From Cladosporium sp. IMV 00045 (Eukaryota; Ascomycota; Dothideomycetes; Cladosporiales; Cladosporiaceae): DNA of 47,087 nt. The DNA is taken from NCBI GenBank assembly GCA_001931905.2, contig MSJI02000906.1, positions 205,283-252,369 on the forward strand, given 5' to 3'. A program made the translations under genes and the position numbers. The notes below the pieces were generated by a model. The model had not been told where the DNA came from and did no database searches. It was given only the letters and a program-made list of their open reading frames with translations. Below, piece by piece: positions 10,301 through 21,372 of the stretch (position 1 is the stretch's first letter; the number at the start of each line of letters is the position of its first letter).

Positions 10301-11719
10301 AATGGAAACATGGCCAGTCCTGGAGTTAATGGTATCACCACTTCGCAGCAACTGGCAAGCAACCAAGCGCTTCTGGCGGCTTTCCAAGCGCAACATCCTC
10401 AGCAACAGCAAGGGCAGCAAGGACACGGCCAGCAAACGCCACAGCAGCAACCACAACAGCAATACCAGCAACATCAACACCCACAGCAACAGCAGCACCA
10501 TCAACAATCGCAGCAACACCCTCAGCAGCAACAAGCTCATCATCAAACACCCAACGGGACGCCCCACGCTCAACCCTCACAGGTCAACAACAACAATCAG
10601 CAAATGTCCGCATCACCTAGCATGCCTCCACCGCCGACCCCTGCAGGCAACCCGCAGCAGCTATCTTCGGGTCACGTACCGGCGGTAATTCAGATCAAGA
10701 ACCAATTGAGGGCACGTTATCCTCAAATGTCGGAGGCTGAACTAACTAACTTTGCGACGGAACAGCTGAAACACCAGTCTCAATCATCCGGCCAGATGCG
10801 CCAAAACGCGATGAACGCCGCTGCGGGAATCAGCACTCCTCAACAGCAGCAGCAGCAGCCGACCGGTGCTAACAATGCTCCAAATTACAATCACAACCAG
10901 CCGGCATACCAGAAAAATGGGAACGTTCCTAATGGTGCTAACGGGCATGCTGGTAGTAATGATCAGGGAACTCAAGGTCATGTACCTCAACAGCAGCAGC
11001 CTCAGCAAGGACAGCAAGGACAGCAGCAACAGGTACCTCCTCAACAGCAATACTCCCAGCAGCCGCAGCAGCCGCAACAGCAGTCCCCCGCTCAGCACAA
11101 CCCCAACATGAACACCGGAGGCGCCCCAGCCAATTCGCAACACAACTACGCCCAATTGATGCGAGCGCGCCAACTGCAACAAATGCGTCTCCAGCAACAA
11201 CAGCAAGCCTCGCAATCGCAACAGCAACAGCAAAGCCCGCAAATCCAAGGCCAGAACCAATCCCCCAGCACGCCTCACGCCCAACTCAGCAACGGAGGCA
11301 GCCCCCGCGTCGCCCAGGCGAGCCCGCACATGAACGCCGCCAGCCCGCGCGTCGCCAGCGCGACTGGGAGTCCTTCCATGCACATGGCCCAGCCGAGTCA
11401 GATTCAGGGTCAGGGTCAGGCCAGGCCGCCGAGTCGCAGTCAGAGTCAGACTCCCCAACAGCAACAACAACAGCAGCAGCAGGCTACACCCCAGCAGCAT
11501 CAACAGCAGCAGCCAATGCAGCGCATGGGAAGTTCCGGCGGCGGCGTGCCGGGCGCGGGAATGCAGACTGGTGGTGGTGCTGTGCAGAGTCCTGGCGTCG
11601 GCGCCGGCGTGCAGCAGGGAAGTCCTAGGCCGCCGCCGACGCAGACGCCTCAGCAGCAGCAGGCTCAACAACCGCAGCAGCAGCAGCAGCAGCAGCAGCA
11701 GCCGGGTGTTACGAGGTGA
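10301..11719 (+). pseudogene. Second, 5'-truncated copy of the VID21 3' end (truncated by the gap)
   Basis: The frame is open from the first base after the gap to a TGA at 11717-11719, about 472 codons. It aligns along its whole length with VID21 from 7838 (NGNMASPGVNG onward) to the stop at 9242-9244. Most differences are silent or conservative (for example Ala to Ser, Ile to Met, Ser to Pro, Thr to Lys). Indels are in frame and mostly fall in the Gln runs. There is no HSA or SANT part and no start, because the sequence begins inside the exon at the gap. The intact frame argues that the missing part exists elsewhere. It could therefore be the end of a full gene (allele, homeolog or paralog) and not a dead fragment; the pseudogene type is used only because the visible copy is incomplete. 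Confidence 0.8.
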
Positions 11720-12809
11720 TGAGGGGGTTGGATGATGTTGGTGGTGATGCTGTTTGCTGGAGGAATTTGGCAAGGGGTATTGACTTGGTTGATGGTGACT
11801 CTGTGGAATACTGTTCGTTGTCGTTGCGGAAAAGTGTGGTAGGTTGGGTTAGCTGTGAGCTGCACTGGGCCGAATAGGATGGTCCCGCAGCGTGGCTTGA
11901 TGGTTAGACCGGTATTTTGTCCTCGAGGCGAACGCTTTGTTCCGTTGCTCACGATTGGCACTGTGGAGCTCGTGGCGTGCATGGTGGATGATGGTACTTG
12001 TAGGAGAGTTGAGGTCGGTGGATGGATGGACGGATGGAAGGGTGAACATGATGGGCAAATAGCACACTCAACACTCAATAACACAATCTCCACCCGAAGA
12101 TACCTTAGGGACGTTTCGTTTCATGCGAACGATCTGAAATTCAAGAACATGAGCATATGTACACCTCATCTTTCATTCTTGCAGAGTTCATGATTCAATT
12201 TCCACCTTGCAGATATTCGAGTCGAGTGTGTGATGACGTACTTTCTCGCACACGCACGTCAAAACCCTTTCAACGATAGAGAGAAAAAAAAAAAAAATAA
12301 AGCTCCACAGGCAGGAAAGGCTGTCTTGGTGTTGCGATGATAGCGGACTTGCCGGGCTTGGTTCATCGTCGTCGTCCCCCTCCTCTATCGGGAGTTGAAA
12401 CGACAACATTGTACCTGCATTGCGGATTGGAAGAAGGCACAAGTCGTCTGTCTGAGAGCATAGTCCTTTTCAAAATTGGGAATTGAACGGACATTTGAGA
12501 CTTTCCCAAATTTGGAATGTCATCTTGAGTCTTTGAGTCCTTTCCTTTTCTGTTTATCGTGTCAATTTTACTCGCGTGGTGATTCGTGAGCGTTTCGCTA
12601 AAGATCATATAATGAGACGACGCCGGACAGAATGAGAGAAACGACTGCCCGGGAGCCCTGATTCTATGCCTATCCGCCTCTAGCAGTAGCAGTAGTAGCA
12701 GCATTCAAGCGCTTCATCTCAAAAAAACACCCAACCTGGCCTGCTTTCGCTTTCAAACAATACTTCAATCCAATCCAATACCCTCCCCTTTAACTCGAAT
12801 CAACCCCCT
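11720..12809. other. Flank of the second VID21 copy and ornithine aminotransferase 3' side
   Basis: About 1.1 kb without a gene. To about 12190 it is recognisably homologous to 9245-9700 (shared blocks such as GGTTGATGGTGACTCTGTGGAA) but with many substitutions and indels, clearly more than in the coding part. An A-run lies at 12285-12298. The right end contains the downstream region of the minus-strand aminotransferase. Confidence 0.65.
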
Positions 12810-14275
12810 TCAGTGTCCACCCCCCTCGACCTTCGACGTGGGCAATTCCCGCACGGCTTCCGAGATGATATTCAGCGCTGTTTGGATTTGCTCTTCGGTG
12901 ATGACGAGGGGCGGGGCGAGGCGGATGATGTTCTGGTGGGTTGGTTTGGCCTGTAGATGGAAGAGGTGAATTAGCATTGGATGTCCCAAACGCGAACGAT
13001 TGCGGATTGCTCGACGTGAGGGGTGAGCGATTGTTCCAAGAGACGCAGAGAAGAACTTACCAACAACCCTTTCTCCTTCATCAACATGCACAGATCCCAC
13101 GCGCTGTGCCCGCCGGTTTTGCTCTCGTCGATAACAATCGCATTGAGCAAGCCCTTCCCGCGAATCGTCGTGATCATGCTATCCTTCTTCTGAATCTCCT
13201 CCAAACCCTGGCGGAAAACCTCGCCCAACCGCTGCGCGCGCTCCACCAGCTTCTCTTCCTCGACAATCTCCAGCGCCTTAATCGCCACCGCGCTACCGAG
13301 CGGGTTACCGCCGTACGTAGACCCGTGCGTGCCCGGCTCGACGGTCAGCATGACGTCTTTGCGCCCCAGCACGCACGAGACGGGGTACATGCCGCCGCTG
13401 ATGGCTTTGCCGAGGAGGACGATGTCGGGCTTGACGCCGGACCACTCGTGGCAGAGCAGTTTGCCGGTGCGCGCGATTCCCGTCTGGATCTCGTCGACCA
13501 TCATGAGGACGTTGTGCTTGTCGCAGAGCTCGCGCACGCGGCGCAGGTACGAGTCGTCCGGGACCACGATGCCCGCTTCGCCTTGGATGGGCTCGACGAG
13601 GAAGCCGGCGACTTCGCTGCCGTGCGCGTTGAAGGCTTCTTCCAGCGCGGAGATGTCGTTGTAGGGGATCGCTTTGCCCGTGGCAGGGCAGTAGGAGCCC
13701 ACGCCGGGGAGGTAGGGCCCGTAGTTCTCCCTGCTCTCCGGGTCGGTGGACATGGTGATGGCGGCGAAGGTGCGGCCGTGGAAGTTCTCTTTCACGCTGA
13801 ACACGAGCGCTTTATCCTTGGGGATCTTCTTGGACTTGTAGCCCCATTTGCGCGCAATCTTGACGGCCGTCTCGACGGCCTCGGCGCCCGTGTTCATGGG
13901 CAGGACCATGTCGAAGCCGGTCATTGAGGTGACTTTCTGCGCGAACTTGGGGAAGACATCGTTGTAGAAGGCGCGGGAGCTGAGGGTCAGGCGGCTGGCT
14001 TGGTCGACGAGCGCTTGGATGAGTTTCGGGTGGCAGTGGCCCTGGTTGACGGCGGAGTAGGCGGAGAGGAAGTCCAGGTAGTGTTTGCCTTCGGGGTCCC
14101 ACACGCTGCAGCCCTGCGCTTTGGCGAAGACGATGGGGAGAGGGTGGTAGTTGTGCGCGGCGTAGGCGGCTTCTGAGGAGATGGCTTCTTTGGAGGTGGA
14201 GGCGTGGTAGGTGTTGGTGTTGGAGGGTTTGGGGGTGGCGCCGTTGCCATTGGTTTCGACAGCCATTGGAGACAT
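12810..14275 (-). CDS. CAR2: Ornithine aminotransferase (2 exons)
   Basis: PLP enzyme transferring the delta-amino group of ornithine to 2-oxoglutarate, giving glutamate-5-semialdehyde in arginine/ornithine catabolism toward proline and glutamate. Exons are complement(13061..14275) and complement(12810..12950), 451 aa, close to the usual fungal length. The intron has a perfect GTAAGT donor and a CTACAG acceptor and joins GLL to AKPTHQ. The class III aminotransferase layout is clear: the PLP phosphate-contact region [28 protein letters not shown], the DEIQTG motif with Asp at about 261, and the Schiff-base Lys at about 290 in LLGKAISGG. There is no obvious mitochondrial presequence, so it is probably cytosolic as in other fungi. 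The first ATG gives MSPMAVE; the next ATG three codons on is an alternative start. Arginine induction is known for the family but not visible here. Confidence 0.95.
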
Positions 14276-16569
14276 GTTGTATGCCTGGCTAGAGGGTGAG
14301 GGCGGTGGTTGTGGTGGTGGTGAAGTGGGGTAGAGGGAGGGGGAATTGCTGGGGAAGAGGAGAAAATAAGGTAAGAGAAACGGGCGCTGATTGCGAGGGG
14401 GCGTACAATAAGAAGACGTGAATAAGATATGAGAAGTGAGATGGCAGTCAAGAGAGGACAGCAGAGTGAATTGACTCGATTTTATACCGTGTGCAGAGTG
14501 GTGAGCAAGAGGGGATTCAAGAAAGACTCCCCACCGACGACAAGTGACCAATAAAAGGATGTTCTGGTTATACCTGCGCTTAAGGAATGTTGTCTGGCTA
14601 TTCTTGCGCTTAGGAGCGAGAGAGATGGCTGCGACTGCACTTAGGGGAATTTATATGACTTATATCAACACGCTTGACTTCAGCCCGGATGCTCTTCGCC
14701 GTGGGTTATCGTCATGTGGATGCCGCGCTTAGTTACGGCTTTCACGTAATCGCTGATTGGGTGAGATGTGGGTAAGTGAATTGAGGCTTACCGGTGTTTG
14801 GTCTTATTCTCTTGCTGGCATGATCGTCTCTGTATGTGTTGGTATTCACATGACAGATATATGCAAGACTTGTAGAGAAAGGAAAATACAACAAGGTACT
14901 GTCTTTTTTGACAACCAGTGACCTCATTCTCCTCTTCCACTCTCATGCAGAAATGCAGGTACCCAGCAAATCATCAAGAGACACGGCATTCGCTACACCT
15001 GATGACAGTGATGACAGCCCTGAGCCCTGGGTACCTCCTAGTCTGTCATGTCGCTCATCCCGTCGACAGCAGCCACGCGCGGGATGGCAAGTTCGAAATA
15101 ATCCGCGATTCTCCTCACACGTGATCATGTGGTGGAGATATTTACGCCGAGGCTACCCATAGCTTGAGATGGCTGATGGATGCAACACCCGACCGATATG
15201 ACAATCACAGCGAGATCGGATGCATCTTTCGACACGGCCAAACAGCAACATATATCAATTTTACAAGGAAAAGTATGTGAGGCAAAAACGCAGGTGACCA
15301 CCCTCGCCACGGAATCCCGGTGTTAAGGGGAGACTCGGCATGGAGGGGGCCTAATAGACGCCCCTGGCAAAGTTCTTTCTGAGCCGCCAATATGACCATC
15401 CAGTCCATCGATACAATTCAATGCGGTCTAGTGGTTGATTATGCGGTCCATAGTTTATGAAATGTGTGTAGAGAAAAAGAAGAAGCCGGGCGAGGGAGAT
15501 GGGATTTGCGAGTTTTGTGAGTTGCCGGCGCCAAGCCCGGTTGCTTCGCCAGCCATTTCGTTCGCTCTTTTGGGCTCCTCCGCGCTTCGCCGGGCTTTTT
15601 TTCGAACCTACAAATTGCGGGAGCACTTCATCATCCTCTCCTCAACCTCATCAAACCATCCAAACCCAGCGAGCGACGCCGTCGCCTGTGTTCTCATCCG
15701 CAGCAGCACAGGCGACACGATCACTCCTTGCGTCCTCGAAAGGTAGGTTGTAGCAATCCAACTCTTCTTGCAGACGGCAAGAAAGAACAAAACATACCAC
15801 GATTTGCCTGCTTCCTGCGCTCCTCTTCTATAGCCAGGCAGCTTACTTCATCTTAATCAGTGGGAGAGCAAGCCCCCTTGAATGGGGGCGGTGATTAGCA
15901 GCGCCGCGTCTTCTCCACCCTTCGCTCTTAGTCGTCTTTGAGATGAAACAGAGGCGAAGGACTAATACAGGACGAACATACCTTGATGTACTTTTCTTTG
16001 TTGTTTTGATGTCTCTTCTTGAGTGATGTGAATTATCAGAGGCACCAGCTTGGAAGTGCGCCGCAAGGCGGGAGGGCGGTTCTTTCACCGCCTTCGTGGG
16101 AGGGACTGTCTCTCGTTCTTGTCCATTTCTCCTGGAGGGTATGAAGGACAGACAATAATGCTTCGGGCGTGGATTACGATGTCCTTACTCGTGCATGTCA
16201 TCGTCGAACGGCATGCTGTGTGAGACGGGGCATGCATGCTACGTGATATTCAGAAGGGGGAAACTCTCATGTCCTTGTTCAACGTCCCTTATGCACACTT
16301 CTTGAAATGTCTTATTGCGACTCGAACGCCCCGCCGGGCGTGTATACTCGCAGTTCACGCCCGTGCAATGACACGTGGGGACACAAGAGTCGCGTGGATG
16401 CCTTGTGGCCAGAGATGTGATAAGAACACAACAAAACGGCAGAGTACATGTACGTAGTAGATAGTGTAGTGCTTTGACTACCTGCATGCTTGGAATGCAA
16501 CAGGCCAATGCTCTTCTCGATTTCCCCGTGCCGCCATGTCTCATGCTCGGAGAAGACGGGAGAAAGAGA

Positions 16570-16642
<73 letters not shown>

Positions 16643-17090
16643 GAAGCGCTGGAAGATGTTTAGAATTGAAGTAATGCAGTGAAATGGTAAGTGCTTTTCT
16701 CCTCCTTCCATGGAAATGACCCCAAAAAACATCCATCCAAGAGAAAGTAAATGCCGGCGTTGTGAACAAATGCTAGCCAAGAAAAGAAACGACCATGCGG
16801 AAAGGGAAGCGAGAAAAGAAAAGCGTTCCTTGAAGAAAAGACAATGAACAAATAAACGACAAGCGTCCGTCGTCCAACTGAGAATACAATCGATAGGAAA
16901 GAAAAGAAGAATGCAGTCGAGAGCCAAGTCTTCTCGCCCTGCTTCGCGTTGCGTAGGTCCATCTCTTCTTGGCTACCGCTTGACCCAATCCTCTCATCAT
17001 CATGCATCCATTCCATCCGTGATCCCATGCCAATTTTGCGAACTCCCAGCGCTGCTCCAAACCAAAACCCAAAACAGCACTCGTTCATCA
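14276..17090. other. Long intergenic region, no supported gene
   Basis: About 2.8 kb between the start of CAR2 and the stop of the ArfGAP gene, both on the minus strand. The CAR2 side (14276-14420) is pyrimidine-rich on the minus strand and probably holds its leader. Short frames at 15350-15800 on both strands are not recognisable, have no convincing domain and are not called. The (GA)n repeat is listed separately. The rest shows nothing I can name. Confidence 0.5.
16563..16639. repeat. (GA)n dinucleotide microsatellite
   Basis: About 77 bases of nearly uninterrupted GA/AGAG, with two interruptions by ACAG. It lies in non-coding DNA about 450 bases from the end of the ArfGAP gene. It makes spurious Arg-Glu and Leu-Ser frames on the two strands. 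Confidence 0.95.
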
Positions 17091-19265
17091 TCACCTCACG
17101 TACCGCGCACTTAACCCCGCGAAAGCATCAGGACTATGCCTCCCACTCCCATTGCCCGCCCAGCCCTGAAAGTCCCTACTCTCGTGGCTCACGTGCCTCG
17201 CACCACCACCGACACCTCCGTTCACCACAGGAGGAGCACCCGTCTGCTGTGCCGCGAACGGGTTCATGGTTCCGCTGCTGATGGGCATCGTGGCGCTGCG
17301 CTGAGCTGCTTGCTGAGGTGGCGCTGCGGGTTGGGTCGTGGGCATGGGGATGCTGTCTTCGGGGAGGGTTTGGAGGGGCCGTTGGGGTGCGAGTTGCGGG
17401 TAGTTGTACAGCGCGAGGATGGAGGATTTGGGGTCGGTGCGTGGAGGTTGAGGGGCGAATTGTTGCTGTTGTTGCGGAGGTTGTTGCTGGGGTTGGAATT
17501 GAGGCTGCTGTTGTTGCTGTTGGAATTGCGGCTGCTGCTGCTGCTGGGTCACGCCGGTTTGTTGTGGAGCGAGTTGGGTCTGCGTCTGCCAGAAGGGGTT
17601 TTGCGCTGCCGGGGGAGACATGATTTGAGCGGACCGTTCTTGGATGGTGGGTTGGGGTTGGAGGGATTGAGGCTGCTGCTGTTGGGCGGGCGCTTGGGTT
17701 GGAGGGCTGAAGAAGTCCGTCTGTTGGCCGTATACAGGCTGTGGAGACTGAGAAAATGATTGCTGCTGAGCGAAAGTAGGCTGTGGAAGTTGCTGTGACT
17801 GCTGTTGCCACGACATGCCGAATGGGTTGCTGCTCTTTTGCGTTGGAGGAGATTGTGATTGGGGTGCTGTTGGCTGCGCCCATGGGTTGCTGGGTGTGAA
17901 AACCTGCGATCTTGAGGTGCGCAGGAAAGGATTGCCGGTGCTTTGAGGTGACAGCGTCTGTAGCTGCTGTGGTTGTGATTTGCTGCTGCTGTGTGCATAT
18001 TGCTGCATCTGCTGACCGTACGAAGCTCCCATCATTGGTTGCTGAGGAACCTGTTGGCCTCCCCATGGGTTCACAGGCTGCTGCCAGGGATTGTTCTGAA
18101 ACTGCGCCTGTGGCTGAGCATACTGCTGTTGTTGAGGTGCCGTCTGAGACACCTGCAGATTTTGAAAACTTTGTTCAATCGGTTGCTGAGGCTGCGTCTG
18201 AGGAAGGAACGGATTCCAGTTGCCAGTCGGGAGTGCAGCGCTTGCTGATCGCGGCGGCGCAGTTGTCTGAGGCAGAGGGACCGTTGCTGATCTCTGCGGT
18301 TGCTGTTGATCCAATGCCTCCCATACATCAGACGCCTTACTCTCTTGCTGCCGTCTCTTCTCCACTGTCAAACCATTCAACCCAGAACTGTTCATAGACA
18401 CGGGTGTCAATGCGCGCGCTCCTTGTGTCTCAGGCTCTATTCTCGCCGGCTTGCATTCCTCTGCCAAAATGTCCACCGCCTTATCCAAAATGCCATTAGT
18501 GCTCTTGAGCACCTCTGAGTTCCTCCTGCTGTCTGTAAAGCCCATGTCTCGCAGAGTCGCCAGCTTTTGGTCGAAATTATTGCTCACGCTGGTGATTCTC
18601 ATTCCAAAGATCTGACTCGGCTTGCTCGATTGGAGATTCGGTGGCTCAGCTGCCCTTTCGCTCCCGTTGTATGTTGGCGAAAGAGGAGGTGTGAAAATCT
18701 CTTGCTTCTTGCGACCAGCTAAAGAAGAACTGGCAGAGCGCAAGCTAAATCCAAACTTCTTTCCTGGCTTCGGAGGCAACGGAGGAGGCTCATCGCCCAC
18801 AGATCCAGTACTTGTGCTGCCCGTGTAATTTCTTGCTGCTGGCGGTCTTCCAGCTCCTCCGCCATTGCCATTACCCCCCGAAAGCGCGCGTTGCTCGTAT
18901 TTCTGTCGAATGTACCTTTCCAAAACACCGTCCACCTCGTCAACGTCGATAGGGATCTCCGCTTTAACATTCTGCGGATTGTATTTTTGATTCGAAATGA
19001 CGTTTCCCGTCTTTTTCATGCTGTCCACCTGTTCTGTGCCCCAGGTGTCCATGCTCAGGCTCTTGACCTTGCTGACGTGCGTGCCCAGCTTCCTGTGCAG
19101 AGCGGCGCAGCGCATGCACAGGAAGATACCAAGATTCCAGCTCGCCCATCCTGGGTTCTTTGCGCTGCAGTCGGCGCAGCGATCGTTGCCAGGGACGCTG
19201 CGGATGAGGTCCTGGAGCGTCTTCTCGTGGCGAGCCTGCTGTCGCTTGGATATGGCCGAGGTCAT
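17091..19265 (-). CDS. ArfGAP-UBA protein with Gln/Pro-rich tail (Gts1/Ucp3-like)
   Basis: Single-exon protein of 724 aa, predicted GTPase-activating protein for Arf GTPases in membrane traffic. The N-terminus is an ArfGAP zinc finger with spacing C-X2-C-X16-C-X2-C ([11 protein letters not shown] ... LCMRC), followed by the catalytic-arginine segment [17 protein letters not shown] linker with [10 protein letters not shown] follows, then a UBA domain at about residues 230-275 ([20 protein letters not shown] ... AVDILAEE). The remaining ~450 residues are Gln/Pro/Asn-rich and look disordered. The order ArfGAP-UBA-polyQ matches yeast Gts1 and fission-yeast Ucp3. The ATG at 19265 starts two turns before the zinc finger, as in relatives. 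No intron is needed. Confidence 0.88.
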   Translation of the reverse strand: MTSAISKRQQARHEKTLQDLIRSVPGNDRCADCSAKNPGWASWNLGIFLCMRCAALHRKLGTHVSKVKSLSMDTWGTEQVDSMKKTGNVISNQKYNPQNVKAEIPIDVDEVDGVLERYIRQKYEQRALSGGNGNGGGAGRPPAARNYTGSTSTGSVGDEPPPLPPKPGKKFGFSLRSASSSLAGRKKQEIFTPPLSPTYNGSERAAEPPNLQSSKPSQIFGMRITSVSNNFDQKLATLRDMGFTDSRRNSEVLKSTNGILDKAVDILAEECKPARIEPETQGARALTPVSMNSSGLNGLTVEKRRQQESKASDVWEALDQQQPQRSATVPLPQTTAPPRSASAALPTGNWNPFLPQTQPQQPIEQSFQNLQVSQTAPQQQQYAQPQAQFQNNPWQQPVNPWGGQQVPQQPMMGASYGQQMQQYAHSSSKSQPQQLQTLSPQSTGNPFLRTSRSQVFTPSNPWAQPTAPQSQSPPTQKSSNPFGMSWQQQSQQLPQPTFAQQQSFSQSPQPVYGQQTDFFSPPTQAPAQQQQPQSLQPQPTIQERSAQIMSPPAAQNPFWQTQTQLAPQQTGVTQQQQQPQFQQQQQQPQFQPQQQPPQQQQQFAPQPPRTDPKSSILALYNYPQLAPQRPLQTLPEDSIPMPTTQPAAPPQQAAQRSATMPISSGTMNPFAAQQTGAPPVVNGGVGGGARHVSHESRDFQGWAGNGSGRHSPDAFAGLSARYVR

Positions 19266-20160
19266 GACTCCTGTGTTCCCGTGAGATTATGGAAAGGTCG
19301 TGGTTGCGCAAGGATCCGGACACGTGCGAGCCAGCGTTGGTTGGTGCCGGCGGGTGGAAAATGTAAGCGGTACAGAATGCGGTTGTGGGTGGATGCACGA
19401 GAATGATGGATAAAATAGGCGTGCGTGTAAGAGACGAAAGGAGCGTAACGACCGCAGAACTGTTGAACCGCGCGGCGCGGATGGTGGGCACGGCGCAGTG
19501 CGAAATAAGAATAGAAAGTAGGTATGGTTAGAAATGACAACAATGAGGTACAGTACACGGAGTGGGCATGGCAAGTCTTCAAGCCGGCTGGTTCCAGAGT
19601 TCAATCTGGACGACAAGGGGGAAAGTGGAGAGCGCTAGCCAGAGCATCGACCCCGTTAAGCTTTACAGTTGGCTCTTCACTTCCTCTCCAACCCCCTTCG
19701 TTGGCTGTTCTGGCACAAAGCTAAACTGTTTCAGAACCATGCTGTCTGCTGTCTGTCACCGTTTCGTCTTGTTTGCGAGTCTATCTATATCTGGATACTT
19801 CTCTCTTGGTTCGGCCGTTGCCATGCTCTTATCCGGCAAGGCCACATGGCCTCCTGCTTACAGCCGAGTATATACCACGCACGCCGCGCATAAGTACATG
19901 CTGTGTCGACAAGGGTTTGATTGCAACAAGACCGTGATTCGACGCTGAGGTCGTGACGCTAAGAATGGGCCGCATAGCTTGCATGTCGCGTCGGTCATGT
20001 GATCAGGTCATGTGATGATCTTTTGTTGTTTCAATTCGCCGGGAGATTGCTGGATGCTGACAGTATTCCAGTACTTGGTCCATGTATGTCTCTAACAAGC
20101 TTCTGACTCGATCGCTCATTTTATACGTTTATCATCGTTATCTATTCGGAGAGCGTCCAT
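19266..20160. other. Intergenic: ArfGAP promoter and aldo/keto reductase 3' side
   Basis: An 895-base spacer. It lies upstream of the minus-strand ArfGAP gene and downstream of the minus-strand reductase. Short frames on the plus strand at 19524-19948 lack domains, conserved splice sites or plausible composition. No structural RNA is evident. Confidence 0.45.
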
Positions 20161-21009
20161 CTACTCGTTGCTGACAGCCATCACGAGCGAGCCACTGCCC
20201 TCCGTGTTCTGCTCGTCCAGTTTCGACATGTCCTCCTGGCTGAGCTCAAAACTGTAGATATCGGCATTCTGCGCAATGCGCTCCGAATTGTCGCTCTTCG
20301 GAAGCGGTACCCATTCCTTCTGCAAGCAATATCTCAGCAACACCTGCGCCGTGCTCTTTCCGTGCTTGCTCGCGATTCCAGAAAGGACGGGATCGTTGGC
20401 TTTCTGGTTGCGGACCAGCGGGCAATACGCTTCGATGGCCACGCCGTTCTTTTGGCAGTACGAAACGACTTCGCGCTGCTGCAGCCAAGGGTGCAGCTCG
20501 AGCTGGTTGACCGCTGGGGGCCAGGCTTGGGCGTAGTCCTTCATGCGGTCGATGCTGCCAACGCCAAAGTTGCTGACGCCAATGGCCTTCAATCTGCCCT
20601 CCGACTGCAATTTCTCCATAGCCTGCCACATTTTCTTGACGCCTTCGGGCCCGGCAGTGTTGTTGTGGATGAGCATCAAGTCCAAGTAGCCCTTCTCCCC
20701 GTCGATCTTCTTAACGCTCTCGAGCACCTTCTGGTAAGTCGACTCGTCATCGTCGCCTGGTGTGAGGACCTTGCTGGTAACGAAGATGTCCTCTCGTTTG
20801 AGGCCAGACTCGCGGACTGCCTTGCCGACTTCAGCTTCATTGCCGTAGACTTGTGCGGTGTCAATGTGACGATAGCCGTTCTTCAGGGCAGAGAGGCAGG
20901 ATTGAGTGGTGAGGTGTGCGGGCGAGTCCCACAGGCCGAAACCAAGGCGGGGGATCTCGTTGCCTGCTTTGAGCTTGAGAGTTGACTGGAGAGAGAGTGC
21001 GGCGGCCAT
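20161..21009 (-). CDS. Aldo/keto reductase (NADPH-dependent)
   Basis: Single-exon protein of 282 aa, typical of the short AKR3/AKR5-like fungal reductases that reduce carbonyl substrates with NADPH in the cytosol. The complete catalytic tetrad is visible: Asp about 50 and Tyr about 55 in HIDTAQVYGNE, Lys about 80 in VTSKVL, His about 115 in LDLMLIHN. The three usual AKR signatures are present: GYRHIDTAQVYGNE; the middle segment GVSNFGVGSIDRM; and the C-terminal cofactor segment VPLPKSDNSERI, in which PKS and the downstream Arg contact the 2'-phosphate of NADPH. The substrate cannot be told from the sequence. It is divergent from MRI1, with 363 bases between the starts. Confidence 0.9.
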   Translation of the reverse strand: MAAALSLQSTLKLKAGNEIPRLGFGLWDSPAHLTTQSCLSALKNGYRHIDTAQVYGNEAEVGKAVRESGLKREDIFVTSKVLTPGDDDESTYQKVLESVKKIDGEKGYLDLMLIHNNTAGPEGVKKMWQAMEKLQSEGRLKAIGVSNFGVGSIDRMKDYAQAWPPAVNQLELHPWLQQREVVSYCQKNGVAIEAYCPLVRNQKANDPVLSGIASKHGKSTAQVLLRYCLQKEWVPLPKSDNSERIAQNADIYSFELSQEDMSKLDEQNTEGSGSLVMAVSNE

Positions 21010-21372
21010 GATGTTGGTATTGATGTATTGGCGTAACTGTGTTGAGGATGTTCAGAAGTTCAAAAGCTCTGCAGGCCAGCAACCAGATATGCGAAAACTA
21101 TTCTCAGATTACTCCACTGCAAACTACTCTCACCAAACGTCATGTACTGTGTATAAACTACCCCAAATAGCAATGATCTTGTCCTGTCTGTGCTTCCAAT
21201 GTCAGATCCAGGACCCCACTATATCATGGCGTCACCAAAAGAACGCGAGCTACCGGGCCGAGGCGCGAGCCTGAGAAAAAGCTTCGGGGCGTTGGATTCA
21301 GGCTGTTCTGCAGGGAAACGTTGAGTCGACGATATAATAGTAAAATATCAAAAACACGTCATTATCAAAATC
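21010..21372. promoter_or_regulatory. Divergent promoter between the aldo/keto reductase (-) and MRI1 (+)
   Basis: 363 bases separating two start codons on opposite strands. It must contain both promoters. Purine- and pyrimidine-rich patches are present but no named site is supportable. Confidence 0.55.

Noticed and set aside
12941..13927. Plus-strand 328-codon frame opposite ornithine aminotransferase
   Set aside because: Antisense shadow caused by GC-rich codons; the minus strand carries all aminotransferase motifs.
15417..15470. tRNA-like GCGGTCTAGTGGTTGATTAT string
   Set aside because: It resembles a tRNA A-box region, but no B-box (GGTTCGANNCC) or closing acceptor stem follows.
15351..16088. 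Possible small spliced minus-strand gene in the long intergenic region
   Set aside because: A TTTGTAG|GT acceptor-like site can link two short frames, but neither part shows a domain, a good donor or a convincing start.
19590..19615. GAGTTCAATCTGG as a tRNA B-box
   Set aside because: No matching A-box or cloverleaf can be formed upstream.
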